NCBI GenBank assembly: GCA_010093605.1 | Contig: MU004182.1 | Span: 450,557-514,556 of the forward strand | Reading direction: 5' to 3' | DNA length: 64,000 nucleotides | Source of the DNA: Lophium mytilinum | Lineage: Eukaryota; Ascomycota; Dothideomycetes; Mytilinidiales; Mytilinidiaceae | Shown here: piece by piece, positions 11,214 to 22,919 of the stretch | Position numbering within the stretch: position 1 is the stretch's first letter | Layout: every line of letters starts with the position of its first letter | The notes under the pieces: model-generated | What the model saw: the letters and a program-made list of their open reading frames with translations, nothing else | Told to the model about the DNA's origin: nothing | The model's database searches: none | Program-made: the position numbers and the translations under genes

Positions 11214-12607
11214 TGAAGATAGCGAGATGAACCCGCATCAAGAAAGCCTGGAACTCACCCGCCGCGTGGTGCTTTTTCAGCGTATGGTTCTCTCGCTCGG
11301 TGTCGCCTTCAGCCTCGCCGACATTCAGCGTGCCTACAAAACCCCGCACAAAGGGCACAACAAGCAGATTATCGACATCGCAATGCTGCCAAAGACGGAC
11401 TACCAGTTCACGGACGTGTTGCGGACTGGGTCAGATACGTCAAGCTTGTTATGCTCGTCATCGACCTGATCCTCGCTATTATAAACCACCGCTGTCCCAA
11501 GACCGGCGAGCAAACGCGGCCTTCGACATCTCGATGACGGCGGCCATTGTCTATCTTCAAAACGCTCGGAAAGACATTGCGGGTAAGGGGCTTTTGCAAC
11601 TGGGGGAAGGTCGCGATAATGCACCAGGAGTGTGTGAGAACGAAAGTAACCGATTGCTCGCCAATTACAAAGACAGACGAAATCAACCTTCTCTTTCGTA
11701 TTACCTAACGTTACGTATCAATCATGTGAAAATCTCTTAATGTTTGACTTTCTTTCCTCTCTTGTGACTCCTTCTACCTGTTATCTTCTAAGCTCGAGTT
11801 GCGGACCGATTCCCTTCATACAGATTCTTCATTCCACCCTTGGGACATTTCCTGGCTCTCTACCTATTTCCGTCCTTTTGCCATGGAAGGTCCTGAGCAC
11901 TGAACTCGAACAATATTTCGCAGCGTTGCCTGAATTCGTACTCTTGATGTCTATACCAGATGTAAGTGATCTCCTCTAATCAAACATGACAAACGGCCTT
12001 CATGGCTCAGCCTGCATAGCATCAAGACCTCTTCGCTGTAATGGGCATCATCATCGCCAGCATGCGTACGCCAAGCTTTCAGCCACCCGACTCCATTGGG
12101 CATATCCGAACCGTCTGTTAATACTCCCGCTCAGAATGCCCCGACTTCTTAGAGAGCACACTCCAGACATGTTTTGATGTCTGGCCGCTTCACATTGAGA
12201 ACCAGTTTGTATGTTTTGCACCCGCTCTGCCCTTTTTACTGCTGGAAACCATGGAGCAAAGTCTCGGTAAAGCTTTTATATCCTAGATGTATTGTTTCGA
12301 AGCCATCACATGTGAGCACTGGTAAGCTCACGTGCGTACATCCGTCCGCTGAATGCTGTGCAAGAGTAGCAGAGTCGCTGGGGGCTCTTCGGCCACCTCA
12401 AGCTATCTAATGTATCCGATTCTATTCACTGTTGCCCGTCGCCCCTCCCGACAATCTTTGCCGACTATTTAAACGTCGGTCTCCATACGAACCGCTGCTC
12501 CCCAACGACTACACTCACACACTGAGCCACCCACCATATCGAACACGTGCGTCTCTCATCAACTCACTAAACACCACCAACCGACATCTTCGAACCTTCT
12601 CCTTATC
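11214..12607. other. gene-poor spacer before the family cluster
   Basis: About 1.4 kb with only short frames. One at 11227-11469 is open but has no domain and no homologous neighbour. The final 140 bases form a TATA-type promoter and a CA-rich leader of the next gene. Confidence 0.4.
12466..12474 (+). promoter_or_regulatory. TATA-type core promoter of family member A
   Basis: TATTTAAAC lies 134 bp before the ATG at 12608 and is followed by a C/A-rich leader. The same box-plus-leader layout precedes the other five paralogues. Confidence 0.5.
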
Positions 12608-13519
12608 ATGGCCGCCTATATTGATTATCTCAAGGCCCTCCTCAGCCGCGCCGACGCCAATGGCACCCTACTTGCGGAGGGAGCCCATGGCATTCAGTCT
12701 CCTCCCAACGACGAACCCGCAACGGCGACGAAGGCGAGCAATCTTGCCCGCGAGAACCTCAAATCTCTGGAATCTCTCCTAGCAGAGAATGACCGCAGCC
12801 TTCCAGATCAAATCAGAGAGAAGCTGCTGCAACATTCCCGCGTGTCGACACTATCAGGTCGCGCTTTGAACCTGTTCAATCTGTTGATGGAGCATAAGAC
12901 CGAAACCGTGTACACCACCATAGGCGCCGTCACCGCTAGTGTCTTAGGCTATCTGGTGGCCCAGTACGTGGCTCGACAGGCTGTGAAAGAAGAGGGCCAA
13001 GACCACGAAGTGGCCGGCTCGAGGCATCGCGTCGCCAAATCCCTCGAAGCCGGGTCCAAGACGGAAACTTTTGAACACGCGAAGGACCGTGAAGGTGGCG
13101 TCGCGGCCCTGAACAACGAGCTAGCCAAGCCGGGGAATGAGGTGAACGATATCGAGGGTGGTAACGATGGTGCAGTTGCAGAAGCGGATACAGAGAATCA
13201 TGTGGACTCGGGCTCACTGCTCAAGACCTGGGCGGAGAATTCGAGCGGCGCGAAGGACGAGGGAAAGCGTGAGGCTGCCGGAGACCACCAGACCGACGTC
13301 CGTTTGCCGACAATAACTATCAGCCCCGGACCTTCCAATACGCAGGAGCTCGAAGTAGTGGACAACAAGGTCTGCTTTGGCACTACGAATGCCAACCTTC
13401 CGCTCAATCAGACTATTGAGAGCGTTGATGGTGACTCCGGTGCGGACATCTCTTCACTAGACTTGGACTGGGAGGTCATAGATGATGAGCACGAGGTTGG
13501 TTGGGTTGGGGAAGACTAG
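12608..13519 (+). CDS. membrane coiled-coil family member A (unrecognised family)
   Basis: A single exon, 303 residues. The N-terminal domain (residues 1-95) begins MAAYIDYLKALLSR and contains the conserved LPDQIREKLL segment. A transmembrane helix lies at about 101-120 (VYTTIGAVTASVLGYLVAQY), preceded by LLMEHK. The rest is hydrophilic and acidic, and ends near W288 in LDWEVIDDE. The three cysteines shared by members C, D and F are replaced together here (C4 to Y, CDL to SNL, HC to HS). Its closest relatives in the window are at 15866, 27621(-) and 51614(-). Topology by the positive-inside rule would put the long tail in the cytosol. No known domain recognised; function unknown. Confidence 0.75.
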   Translation: MAAYIDYLKALLSRADANGTLLAEGAHGIQSPPNDEPATATKASNLARENLKSLESLLAENDRSLPDQIREKLLQHSRVSTLSGRALNLFNLLMEHKTETVYTTIGAVTASVLGYLVAQYVARQAVKEEGQDHEVAGSRHRVAKSLEAGSKTETFEHAKDREGGVAALNNELAKPGNEVNDIEGGNDGAVAEADTENHVDSGSLLKTWAENSSGAKDEGKREAAGDHQTDVRLPTITISPGPSNTQELEVVDNKVCFGTTNANLPLNQTIESVDGDSGADISSLDLDWEVIDDEHEVGWVGED

Positions 13520-14552
13520 CGGAGGTTTTTGATCGAGCTGTTGGGGTCTCGATCGGGTGCCCGAGTTGGAGCAGTACTATGGCAGTCGAATATTCAGTAG
13601 GTTTGACGGGCCCCTCAAAATCTCTCTCTCGGCAGTGGAGGATGTCGATGGTCTTGAGCTCCTCATGTACCGGTATTCACTATATTCTAGAGGATATTGC
13701 CTGCGCAATGCCTTGTAACCAAGTTTTCCTGTAGTCATGGCCCTTTCTTACAGGCCCATATCATTGATTATTATCTTTCTCTTCACGAAAAGCTCTTGCA
13801 ATGCTCGTGTATATCACCCGCCAAGATCGAACCGCGCTGGAAGCTCGGTTAAGTCGCGTCGATCCAGGGTCTATTCTATTATAAGAGTGGTGAATGATAG
13901 TGAGACTATACAGTCAATTTAATTTTCGCAGCCCCCACCAATCTTAGGGACTGGAACATTTCGCTCGTGATATGCTGGTAGACGTACTGGCGGACTGATG
14001 ATGTGGTTGCTTCTCTAAGGTATCCTTCCGGGGCGTCCAGGCTTTAGCCTGGAATCGGATTACGCTCCCTCCCTGAATGTCTAGGCCTAGCCTAGGTTCG
14101 AATCTTGCTCGGGTACTTCTTCTTTTCTACTTTTTGCTGCAATTCCGGCCTCGTACCGATCACGTAGTCGTGAAGCCTCCATGGTGTCACTAACACCTCT
14201 CTAGGACGTGTACCCACTCCGTATCTTTGCACGGGCGTGGCATCCGGGCCTTTCTCTTATTTGCGTGCGACTTCACGCGTCTCTTAACAGTGGCCTGTCG
14301 TCATGACCCATCGTTGGGAACTTTGCAAGTTCGGAGGTCTTCCTCTACGCTCCTTTCGGTCATAATCGCTAATTCTGTACCTCTCTGTAAAGAAATTCAT
14401 ATAGTGTTTAGTACTGGCCTCCTCTAAGCACTGTAAGTGTGAACCTGTTTGTTATTCCTCTGTTATTCTGATCAGGGTGAATGCTGTGCATACTTCAAAC
14501 ACGAAATATCCAACAGTACTCGATCCATTCACCAATGCCTATGCGTTGTGTC
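13520..14552. other. intergenic spacer
   Basis: No supported gene. At 14037-14053 a perfect hairpin CCAGGC-TTTA-GCCTGG occurs, followed near 14094 by a GGTTCGAATC string resembling a Pol III box B. The surrounding bases do not fold into a tRNA. Confidence 0.35.
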
Positions 14553-14560
14553 TATAAAAC
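14553..14560 (+). promoter_or_regulatory. TATA-type core promoter of family member B
   Basis: TATAAAAC is followed by CTCGAAG, about 135 bp before the ATG at 14696. It matches the TATAAAACCT seen upstream of member E. Confidence 0.5.
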
Positions 14561-14695
14561 CTCGAAGTCCCGTCAACAGCTTCTCTTCCACGTAACACCT
14601 ACAAATCAAAACCACCACCCACCACCTCGTTGCGAACCTTATTTACAAGCAACAGAACAACAAATATTCACCTCAACCAAATACTCAAATTCACC

Positions 14696-15118
14696 ATGCC
14701 AGACGCCGACTCAGAGGATCTCTGGGTCCTCCTGGAGGCGGTTCTGCGCCAAGCCCTCCCTCAGCTCGGAGAGGATTTCAAGACGGCCTGTCCGACTACC
14801 ACGTGGATCCTTAGCCTGATTATGGAGCACCCGGTGACGGCCGTGGCCCTGGCCGCAGGGGCACTGGCCATCGCGGCTGTGAGACCTCTAGTGATTTGGT
14901 GGACATCTCGAGAGCTAAAGGACACCGGTAGGGAAAAGCGTGCGCTCTTTAGAAAGGCGCGCGATGCAGACAGCCAGGCCGATCAGGAGAAGCTTCTGAA
15001 GCTTGAGGACATATTCAGTCAAGCCATTGATGAATATAACACCGGACCGAAAGATGTTCTGCTTGGGAAGAAACATCGCGAGGGTATCGGCGCCACTTTA
15101 GCGAAGTGGATAGTCTGA
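14696..15118 (+). CDS. short membrane family member B
   Basis: A single exon, 140 residues from the ATG at 14696. It lacks the long N-terminal domain but keeps the family membrane region: LIMEHP at 41-46, then AVALAAGALAIAAV. This resembles NLLMEHK in member A and ITAGALAITLIGY in member F. A charged helical stalk follows (RELKDTGREKRALFRKARD). The protein ends in LAKWIV, a truncated echo of the C-terminal tryptophan motif of its paralogues. It sits in tandem between members A and C, both on the same strand, suggesting local duplication followed by loss of parts. Function unknown. Confidence 0.65.
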   Translation: MPDADSEDLWVLLEAVLRQALPQLGEDFKTACPTTTWILSLIMEHPVTAVALAAGALAIAAVRPLVIWWTSRELKDTGREKRALFRKARDADSQADQEKLLKLEDIFSQAIDEYNTGPKDVLLGKKHREGIGATLAKWIV

Positions 15119-15702
15119 GAGTATCAATGACAGGGAACATAACAAGGTCTAGGACAGCGGCAACAGGGTATAGCTCCTGAATACCTCTTCGCTGATAACA
15201 ATGGCATATCAAGCATATTGTTTCTGACAAGTGACGTGAGCGACTTTCCGTTCTGGCTTTACTTTTGCAGGGCTAATTGTACTAGGGCCTGGCATGGGCA
15301 GAGATGCGAGCTATCTTGGCTCGACTGATCTGGCACTTCGATATAGAACTCGATGAGAGCTCGTTGTATTAGGACCGCGAGAAGGTTTCGGCGTGTGAGA
15401 GACGTCGCGTTTGACAGTTAGACTCAAGCTGAGGGACTCCTGATTCTGAGTAGAGCAAGGCTCAGAAGGTAGAGGATATATCTCATCACGGTGACCAGCA
15501 TATGACGGCTTGGAATGAGATTCATGGCCTGTGGTATATAATCACTAACTAAGAATATGTACAGCCGAGAGCTAGCTTCGTGGCAAGTCGCATCTACAGC
15601 AATTCACAGCAGTGCACCTGGCAATCCTTGCATAATATATACAGAAGTTGCGTAAAATCACCTCCATGGATTCACCGCTGGCTTTTGGTGGCATATCAAG
15701 CC
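15119..15702. other. intergenic spacer
   Basis: No supported coding sequence between the stop of member B and the TATA box of member C. Confidence 0.4.
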
Positions 15703-15711
15703 TATTTAAAC
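15703..15711 (+). promoter_or_regulatory. TATA-type core promoter of family member C
   Basis: TATTTAAAC, identical to the box of member A, lies about 155 bp before the ATG at 15866. A long C/A-rich leader of ACCACC and CAACC units follows. Confidence 0.5.
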
Positions 15712-15865
15712 CTCCCCTTCCTACAACTTACTCCTTTTCAACTCAAACACCCCACACCGCGCACCAACCACCACTTCGTCATCCACAGCAACCACCACTT
15801 CTTCATCTTCCACAGCATCCGCTAACATCACAACCCCAGCAAGCACTTTCAGCTCCTCAATCAGT

Positions 15866-16606
15866 ATGGCTAATTGCATAATCTTCCTCAAGTCTCTCTT
15901 GACCCGCAGCGATGCCAATAATACCCTTTCCGCTGAAGTCTACAACGGAATCAAGTGGTTGCCTAACGAAGAAGACTTCTACTGGCAGGTTTCTGCCAAC
16001 AAGACCTGCGGCCTTTCGAAAGAAGCCCAAGACGAGCTGAAGATTCTGTTGGAAGATGTCGCGCGGAACCTTCCCAATCCTATCAAGAAGGAGTTGATGC
16101 AGGTTTGCACGTGCTCGACGACCGGTCGTGTCCTGTACTTCCTGACAGGATCCAAGATGAGACTTGTTGGTACGGCTGTGGCAGTGGGACTAGCATATCT
16201 GGCTATAAAGTATGTGGTTCGGCATGGAAAGAAGATCCGCAAGGAGGAGCGGGAGATGTGCGAGATGAAGCTTGCTGAGTTGAAGCGCCAACTGGGAATC
16301 AATCTCAACGAAGAAGTCAATGAGCTCAAGGGGACTCTAGTCCACGCTGAAGATCTCAAGGGAGCAGTTGCAGGATTGGCCAAGCAGAAAGATCTCGACA
16401 AGCTTCAGGATCGGGTCGATACCATCAATAGCGGTGTTGAAGGGGAACAACTCCAGCAATCTCCCAAGGTGATAGCCGTAGACATGGAGGAGGGAGTCAC
16501 GGATGATCAGGAGGATGTCACTGCTGAATTCGATGGCGATTCCAACGGGTCAATTATTTCTGAGTGGATCGAGCTCGATGAGGAGTTGTGGAAGGAGGCG
16601 AAGTAG
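15866..16606 (+). CDS. membrane coiled-coil family member C
   Basis: A single exon, 246 residues. The N-terminal domain starts MANCIIFLKSLLTRSDANNT, close to member A, and carries the family landmarks GIKWLP, TCGL, LPNPIKKEL and VCTC. A transmembrane helix lies at about 98-118. It is followed by the family stalk KKIRKEEREM and a predicted coiled coil of about 60 residues. The acidic tail contains W234 in SIISEWIELDE. Conserved cysteines at 4, 48 and 81/83. The likely topology is N-terminus out, tail in the cytosol. No known domain; function unknown. Confidence 0.78.
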   Translation: MANCIIFLKSLLTRSDANNTLSAEVYNGIKWLPNEEDFYWQVSANKTCGLSKEAQDELKILLEDVARNLPNPIKKELMQVCTCSTTGRVLYFLTGSKMRLVGTAVAVGLAYLAIKYVVRHGKKIRKEEREMCEMKLAELKRQLGINLNEEVNELKGTLVHAEDLKGAVAGLAKQKDLDKLQDRVDTINSGVEGEQLQQSPKVIAVDMEEGVTDDQEDVTAEFDGDSNGSIISEWIELDEELWKEAK

Positions 16607-17446
16607 GCTGGCGGGACTCTGGAGTGAGTGGAGTGCTGTATCGAGATAAGTCCCGTAGCCCTTCATGTGTTAGACGAGCTTTCTGCAGCATTGCGATGGC
16701 TTGGGGAGCTCGAGTGTAGTACACCAGCTAATGGAAGCTTCGCAGACTATGTATCGTAAAGGGAGGTCATGGTTATCTCTACTTGATTCATGGTACTTTC
16801 TCGTGATGTCCTACTATGAACGCCGTTCTGCTTCACTTAGATTTCACAGTGACGCAAAAGAACAGAGCAGTGTTGACTTCAAGTGAATGAGTGGCCACTG
16901 ATTAAAGAGGGGAAGAAAGTGCGGTATTCGTTTTCGAGGGCGCTGATTATACCTCGGGAACAAGCTAGAATACAAGCTGAAAAAACCTACTCGTGAAACA
17001 ACTAGCGGTTTGTCTGAGAGCTCACTCGCAGAATTTCGCAGGCTTAATGGCCATCACATGCTCCTGTACCTACGATCACAAGCTTCGTGTACCAGGGTAT
17101 AGTAGCTCGGCGAACCAATGTGTGAGTGTATCTGGAAACGTAGGCAGTCCTAGCTGTGCACCCTATTTGTCCGTGACCAAATCCAACGCGCACTATGGAC
17201 AGAAGCGATCACGTCCACGACAGCTGCAATGGCCAAGAACATTTTAGATTTGGTCACATACGCGCGATATGGCGATAAAATGGCCCACCAAGCCAATTGT
17301 GTGATTGAACATCCGATCTACCGCGGAACTATCTTCATAACACTTTGCGTAGGTGCCGAGCCCGCCCTAATGAGTCTACCACTCTAGCGCTGGCGACGTA
17401 CAGGATCTATAACAAAGAAACACGTCACAGTCAAGTCCGTGGCTGT
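16607..17446. other. intergenic spacer
   Basis: Convergent 3' flanks of member C and the GMC oxidoreductase gene. No supported feature. Confidence 0.4.
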
Positions 17447-19792
17447 CTAGGAGATTCCTGATATAATATCCTCCGCAATAAGCTCCGATAGGGCATCTGT
17501 TATTTATCAGCGAATGCATAATTAAATCTGACATGACGCGGAAGTGAAAGGAGTTGAGCTTACAAATAGTACTCATCGGATGCCCAGCAGGAAGGAGCGG
17601 AAAGATGCTCGTATCCACAACTCGCAGCCCTTCAACGCCATAGACGCGTCCCCTCGTATCGACGACCGCATTTTTATCACCTTTCTTACCCATGGAGCCT
17701 AGAAAACCTCGCCATTAGCATTCTAAATAGTTCAGAGGAATTTCTTGAGAAATGCGTACATGTAGAGCTTGCATGATATCCGTTATCAGCCTTCTTCCTC
17801 ACCCATTCGAGAATCTGCGCATCTGTGACAACATCTGGGCCGGGCTCAACCTCGCTGACCCATACGCCAGTCGCTCTGGCCAGCTCTCTGAGTCGCTTGA
17901 TAGCGCCGACGATTAACTCCTCTTCGGCCTTTGTACTCATAGCATTGACATCGACGATGGGTCGCTCGTGGGGATCAGCGCTACGAAGAGTGACGCTACC
18001 GCGGGAGAGGATCGTTTGCACAGCGACGGTGACGGACATGTAGTTGTTCGCAGCGGGTTTGTCGGGAGGATTAGAGCCAGGGGATAGGCCCAGATATTCG
18101 AGCTCGGGAAAGTCGTCGGAGAAGGTCGCGAGTGCTTCTTGTGTCTCTGGAGAGAGAGACGAGCGGTTGGGGAGTTTCTCCCATCCTATACGTGGGTCAG
18201 AGACTAAATCTAGCAGATGCAGTTGCATAAAGTAGGTTACCAATTACACCCCCTCCCACACCAGTAAGAGGTCCAGTTTGTTCCGAAAGATAAGCCTCCA
18301 CGGCCTCTGCATGAAGGGTCTCGTTGGTAGTCACGCCCGAGTTTGTGGTGACATTTGTTTCGTGGCTCGTGAAGATAAACAGATGGTCCTGAAGGGTGTG
18401 TTAAGTCGTTTTCTTGAAGAGAGAAGCGCTCGCGAATACATACCCACATGTTCTTGCCGACTCCAGCAAGATCTGAAACAACGGGAATGCTGAAATTCGA
18501 AAGCGCGTCGGCTGGACCAATGCCCGAAAGTAAGAGAAGATGAGGAGAGTGAAACTGTTTTAGGTAAGCAAAGACCTACCAGGTGGGAGCGAGAGTAGTC
18601 TTACTACGCCCGAGGAAACGATGACCTCCTCCTTGGCCGAGATGGTGTACTCTGCACCGTTTGTTTCGACTAGCACACCCGTAGCCTTCTTCCCATCGAA
18701 TACGATTTTCTTAGCGAGAGTTCTAAGGTATAGTTTGAGAGCTGTCTTATCAAGAGCCTCTTGCAGGAATGAAGCTTCCGAGGAGCTTCTGGTCTGGAAT
18801 TCAGCATTGACTGCAAGCGTGCTTGGGGCATAGCCGTCCAGATGGCCACTGTTCAGTCCCTCGATTGGTTTAAAACCAGTCTTGGCGAATGCCTTTACCA
18901 TGAATTGATCAAACGCTGGCCTAAAATTGGGGAAGGATGCTTCGAGTGGCCCTCCGGTCGGGCTATACATCTCGGGTTCATATGGTATGGAGACGTTAAG
19001 ACCGATCTTTTCGAGGTTCGGAGGAGTGAACTTAACACTCTTCTTGAGGTATGGGAGGAACTTGTCCCACGTGAAAGACGAGTCGCCTACGAGATTGGAC
19101 CACGTATCGTATGCGCCTTTGTTCGTTCGATGGAAGATCATGTCATTGAGAGCAGAGCTGGGATCTTATTAGCTCTTGTGTAGAGCAGAGCTTATTTAGT
19201 CCACGCACCTCCCACCCAAAGTTTTTCCTGTAGAGGGATTAGCTTTCGCTCATTGGTGATGTCTCGTTCTCTGCTTACCTGCGGAATAATGTATTTGTCG
19301 TCCCCCAAAGCCCTAAATGAGAATGAGCACCGTATCTACCTCCCACTTATCAAGTCGCCGCGGGCCAGCCACTCACCTTTTGCGGTTCAGTGATGATGCC
19401 CCAGTCCACTAACACCGGACTCGGTTCCAAGTCATTGAAACTCAGATACTTGGCTCCGTACCCGGGAACTACGCTTGTGTTCCCATTGTCCAGCTCATAA
19501 AAGCTGCCCGCCTCGACTACTGCAACCGTGATGTTTGCACTCGAGGCAGCTAGTCGCGAAGCAGTTGCTAGCCCAGCTGTCCCACCGCCTACTACCTGCT
19601 TTCTTTGAGTAATTTGCGTCTGATTGTGAAAGAGAAGGTACGCACTACGTAGTCGTATGTCGCGTTCTCGGCGAGGATGCCGAAGGAATTTCCAAATAGT
19701 CGTGTCCTGCCGTTCGTGTTGGTGGCGCCAAAGATTGCAGACGCTCCTGCGCACAAGCTAGATAAAGCGGTAAAAAGATGTGTCCAACGCAT
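17447..19792 (-). CDS. secreted GMC-family FAD oxidoreductase
   Basis: Ten exons, minus strand: 19792-19646, 19595-19377, 19312-19279, 19227-19209, 19157-18605, 18554-18444, 18388-18241, 18185-17760, 17698-17564, 17496-17447; 613 residues. Every junction is in frame and restores a family motif: YDYVVVGGGTAGL (FAD-binding), GKTLGGSSALN (GMC signature 1), HSPHLLLLSGIGPA (signature 2) and HASSTCSMG. The two catalytic-site histidines are present in YHASS and GHPMS. The N-terminus is a clear signal peptide (MRWTHLFTALSSLCAGASA). GMC enzymes oxidise alcohols with FAD. In the 6-MSA-derived patulin pathway the last step is carried out by a secreted GMC oxidase, and terreic acid clusters also encode one, so a late oxidation in the neighbouring polyketide pathway is plausible. 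Confidence 0.9.
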
Positions 19793-21024
19793 GGTTCTTG
19801 TTACTCTCCCTTGAGGCTACTGAAAAGTAAAGACCTCATCACGAATCGATCGATTTGCTGTTCTTATACGTCTGATCACTCAGTCGCGTCTTTCCGACTC
19901 GTTGTTGATTTCTCAGCGTCGTCATAATCCTCCAAAATTTTCTGAAAGATGTGGGGTCATGCAAGGAACCAAAGCCAGGCCTTGACCTTCACGCGCAAGT
20001 TCGCTTCGTTAGTTCAGTACCGCGAGGCCTGTATGGAGGACGGAGAAGCATATCTTACCCAGTACCGGGGACAGTGGGAGCTGCATGAACCCACGAGCTA
20101 GGAAACGAGCTCGGTTCCAGTCCGAGAGCTGTCTCGTTGCGGTGCGGTTGGAGCCCGTGCTGCTAACATGACGAAAGATGAGACGATACCACAACTACTC
20201 GAGATGCCAATTCCGACTTACCGGAGTGGTGCGAAACGCTCGATGAGGAAATGTTTGGTTCTGCCTAATTGGGAAAGGTGGCGCAACGATCAACGCGGGG
20301 ATTCCGGAGATCATGGCTGCATGGTGTCAGGGTGTCTCGGGGACCGAATGGCGGGTACGTTACCACTAGGCCGACAAAATGCGAAGGGAAGAGAGGGATG
20401 AGAAACTGTTGGTTTTGAACGTTGGCGCCTTGCCGCGCTCGACAATGTAGGAACTTTAAGGCTGTGAGAATGAATTTAATACTTTCACGTCCCGTCAGCA
20501 CATTGAGGCTAATGCAGCGATATGAAGGGCAATGTGAAGGGCGTTTTCGAGTACTTCAGGCTTAGCGGCACTCATGAAGTAGTCTGGTGCATTCGAGGTT
20601 GTTTATTGGGTCGTGAGACAAGCTGTGGGGTGGCTTTTGAGAGACGAAAAAGCAATTCGGACATTCATTGGATAAGCACCGACGCAAGTACTGAAATGTG
20701 GTGATTTCAACGCTGAAAGGAAATGAATCGGAATACATAATAATAATACAGTGACAGGCCACAAGTTTAGGAACACTGGATCGACACTGTTTGGGGTCCC
20801 CCTATAGGATTTTGAAAACCTAAGGGTGATGTCGAGGTTCAAGCGGTACAGATTGGACTACCTCTGGATTAATGGTCTGCTCTGCAGCTAGGGTACCCCC
20901 GACAATGGTGTCAGGTGGGCAAATTGGAACCAAGCTGTAATGAGTCCGTGTGTCTAGACTTATAGCTTACTACTGTAACATAGTTCACTCATTGAAAATG
21001 TATTCTCACATTGACGTAGCTAGT
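19793..21024. other. gene-poor spacer
   Basis: About 1.2 kb with short, unrelated frames on both strands. It includes the GMC promoter next to 19792. No supported gene. Confidence 0.4.
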
Positions 21025-21789
21025 TTAGGCACCACCGCCGCCTCCTGCTGCCCCTGCTCCGCCCCGCCTCCTCTCGGCCTCCATCATTGCTATAAAGCTG
21101 ACAACGATTTGATCCAGAAACTGCTCATCGAGTCCCTCGATCAGTATATTGAGCTGCCCATCCTTAGAAAATCTCAGCGAGCGCGCGAATGCTGCAAAAA
21201 CTTTACCGGTGGCGGCACCCTCAAGTTTCAAGCCCCCGCCACTCAGTGAAGAGGTGCCATAGTCGCTTGTGCCCTTCCAGTAAAACTGTCGCTCGGGGCC
21301 GGCAGGCAATTCAACGAGAAAGCGGCGTGTGAAGACGCCGTCCTTGCTCATCTCAGCCTTGTGCTTCCCCCCAAAGGCTAAATCTATGCGCGAGGTGAAG
21401 TGGTGGTATTTGACGCTGCCAATGACCGGGCCTGACGAGTTCACGCGGCGGATAAGGAGGTCTGCGAGGCCTGATCGATAGTCAACAAAGTACGCTGGTG
21501 TGCGCTTGTCGGGGAGGGTAAATGTGACGCTCTTGCGGCCTGTGAAGCCGCCTTCGCTGTAGATGTTGTACTGAGCGGCTACGGCTTGAGGTCCACGAGA
21601 TGCGTATATTGTGGGCTCATTGGCCCTTGAAGCAGCGACGGCATTCTGTGATCGGGTACTGTTCTGTAATGTGGGCTGGGCCATGGAGGCCACTGTGCGG
21701 TAGGATGGTGGTCGGGACGGGGTGTACTCTGGACGCGTGTCTTCTTGGACTTGATCAGGTGTATACGTTGGGAGATACGTGGTATCCAT
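21025..21789 (-). CDS. tubby-like/LURP-like fold protein (DUF6593-type)
   Basis: A single exon; I start at the ATG at 21789 (MDTTYLPTYTPDQ), giving 254 residues. An in-frame upstream methionine at 21879 would add a basic leader of 30 residues. A disordered Pro/Tyr/Ser-rich N-terminus with an RPPSYRTVA motif precedes a beta-rich domain at about 85-240 (YNIYSEGGFTGRKSVTFTL, SVKYHHFTSRIDLAFGG, RQFYWKG). This layout, PPSY then beta-strands with FYWKG, is typical of fungal proteins assigned to the tubby C-terminal-like superfamily. The C-terminus is poly-Gly/Ala. A role in membrane or lipid binding is only suggested by fold. Its link to the metabolite cluster is positional. Confidence 0.6.
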   Translation of the reverse strand: MDTTYLPTYTPDQVQEDTRPEYTPSRPPSYRTVASMAQPTLQNSTRSQNAVAASRANEPTIYASRGPQAVAAQYNIYSEGGFTGRKSVTFTLPDKRTPAYFVDYRSGLADLLIRRVNSSGPVIGSVKYHHFTSRIDLAFGGKHKAEMSKDGVFTRRFLVELPAGPERQFYWKGTSDYGTSSLSGGGLKLEGAATGKVFAAFARSLRFSKDGQLNILIEGLDEQFLDQIVVSFIAMMEAERRRGGAGAAGGGGGA

Positions 21790-22289
21790 TGCGGCGAGTC
21801 GTCGTCGTCGTCGAAGCGCAGGTGCAAATGCCTTCGAGAGAGCAGTATAATTTGCGATTCTTCGTGGGCGTCGACGCAAATACGAAGGTAGGGCAGAAGA
21901 AGTGATGAGACGGTCCCTGTAGCTGCGGTCGTTACTGAAGATATTAGCAAGGCGGATGGGTTATATCCATTGTGATGCTGGGAGCAGCAGTGTTGGGCAG
22001 GTAGGTAGAAGTGCGTCGAGAGAGGCGCAGCGGTTCGGACTTCCGGGCATCCTGGCGTGCCTAGCAACTCGTAGACATATACTGTAGGCGACTGGCACCA
22101 ATGTCTCTTGCTTAGGAGAGCTGTGCCGCATTCTTGCAGGTTTACGATGTCGAGAGGGTATGTTGGATTGGCGGTGCCGAAGGACGTGTTGGCCTCGCGG
22201 TGCGCCTCGCCTGCTCAGCACGCGGGGCATGACAAAGGTGGCACTCTATTCTGCCTGTTGTACCCCTGTCTGCCGCTGCTCGAAGTGCT

Positions 22290-22555
22290 TTAATAGATTT
22301 TATATATATAAACGAGATAGAAACTCTTAGCTTTAGGCTCTCTAAAAAGCCATTAAGGTACTCTAAACAGTAGTAGACCGGGGCACCTACTATACCTACT
22401 GGGTAGAATAGTAATAAGAGAGCGTGGAAGATAAGTAGTAGTAGAAATTAGCAGTCTATAAATTAATAAGATATACCTACTACTTCTATACTTGTTTAGC
22501 ACTGTTAGAGGTCCTCTAGTATGCTCTTGCTACTTATTGAAATACTAGCTGTGGC
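22290..22555. repeat. AT-rich, TpA-rich degenerate block
   Basis: A sharp local drop in GC with many TA, TAGTAG and CTACTA strings, and no coding capacity. This is what repeat-induced point mutation leaves from a transposon, but no recognisable element ends or domains remain. Confidence 0.4.
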
Positions 22556-22919
22556 AAGCCTGACAGCTCTTCGGGCTAGGTAGTGTTGAACTGCTGTAGT
22601 GTGCCACTTTTTCATGCTAGCGTTCTCAGCCCGGTCACGTGTCGCATCGGACGTCAACCTAGGTAGTCCCATCGTAAAGCTCTCCTTTCACCCACCGCAG
22701 TCCTCACAGCCACCCAGCATCTCGCCCATTCGGTAGTAGCGGCGCCACCGCAATCTGATCCATTCCTTACGTACCAAGACCTACACATTACTAAGATTGC
22801 GCTTTCCTTCGTGCTATGCAATATTCAACATGTAGTACAAGGCCTATCAAAAGGCTTTCCCAGTCGACCACACTCGAAACATATCCAAACCAACCCCCAC
22901 CCTTCGTGGGACCTCAGAT

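Noticed and set aside
11227-11740. Possible continuation or extra gene after Nnf1
   Set aside because: Nnf1 has its stop at 11213 at the expected length; the following frames have no recognisable sequence and no convincing intron signals.
14020-14110. tRNA-like sequence with a box-B string and a hairpin
   Set aside because: The GGTTCGAATC string is present, but the acceptor, D and anticodon stems do not form; the hairpin has a 4-nt loop. Chance or a very old tRNA-derived relic.
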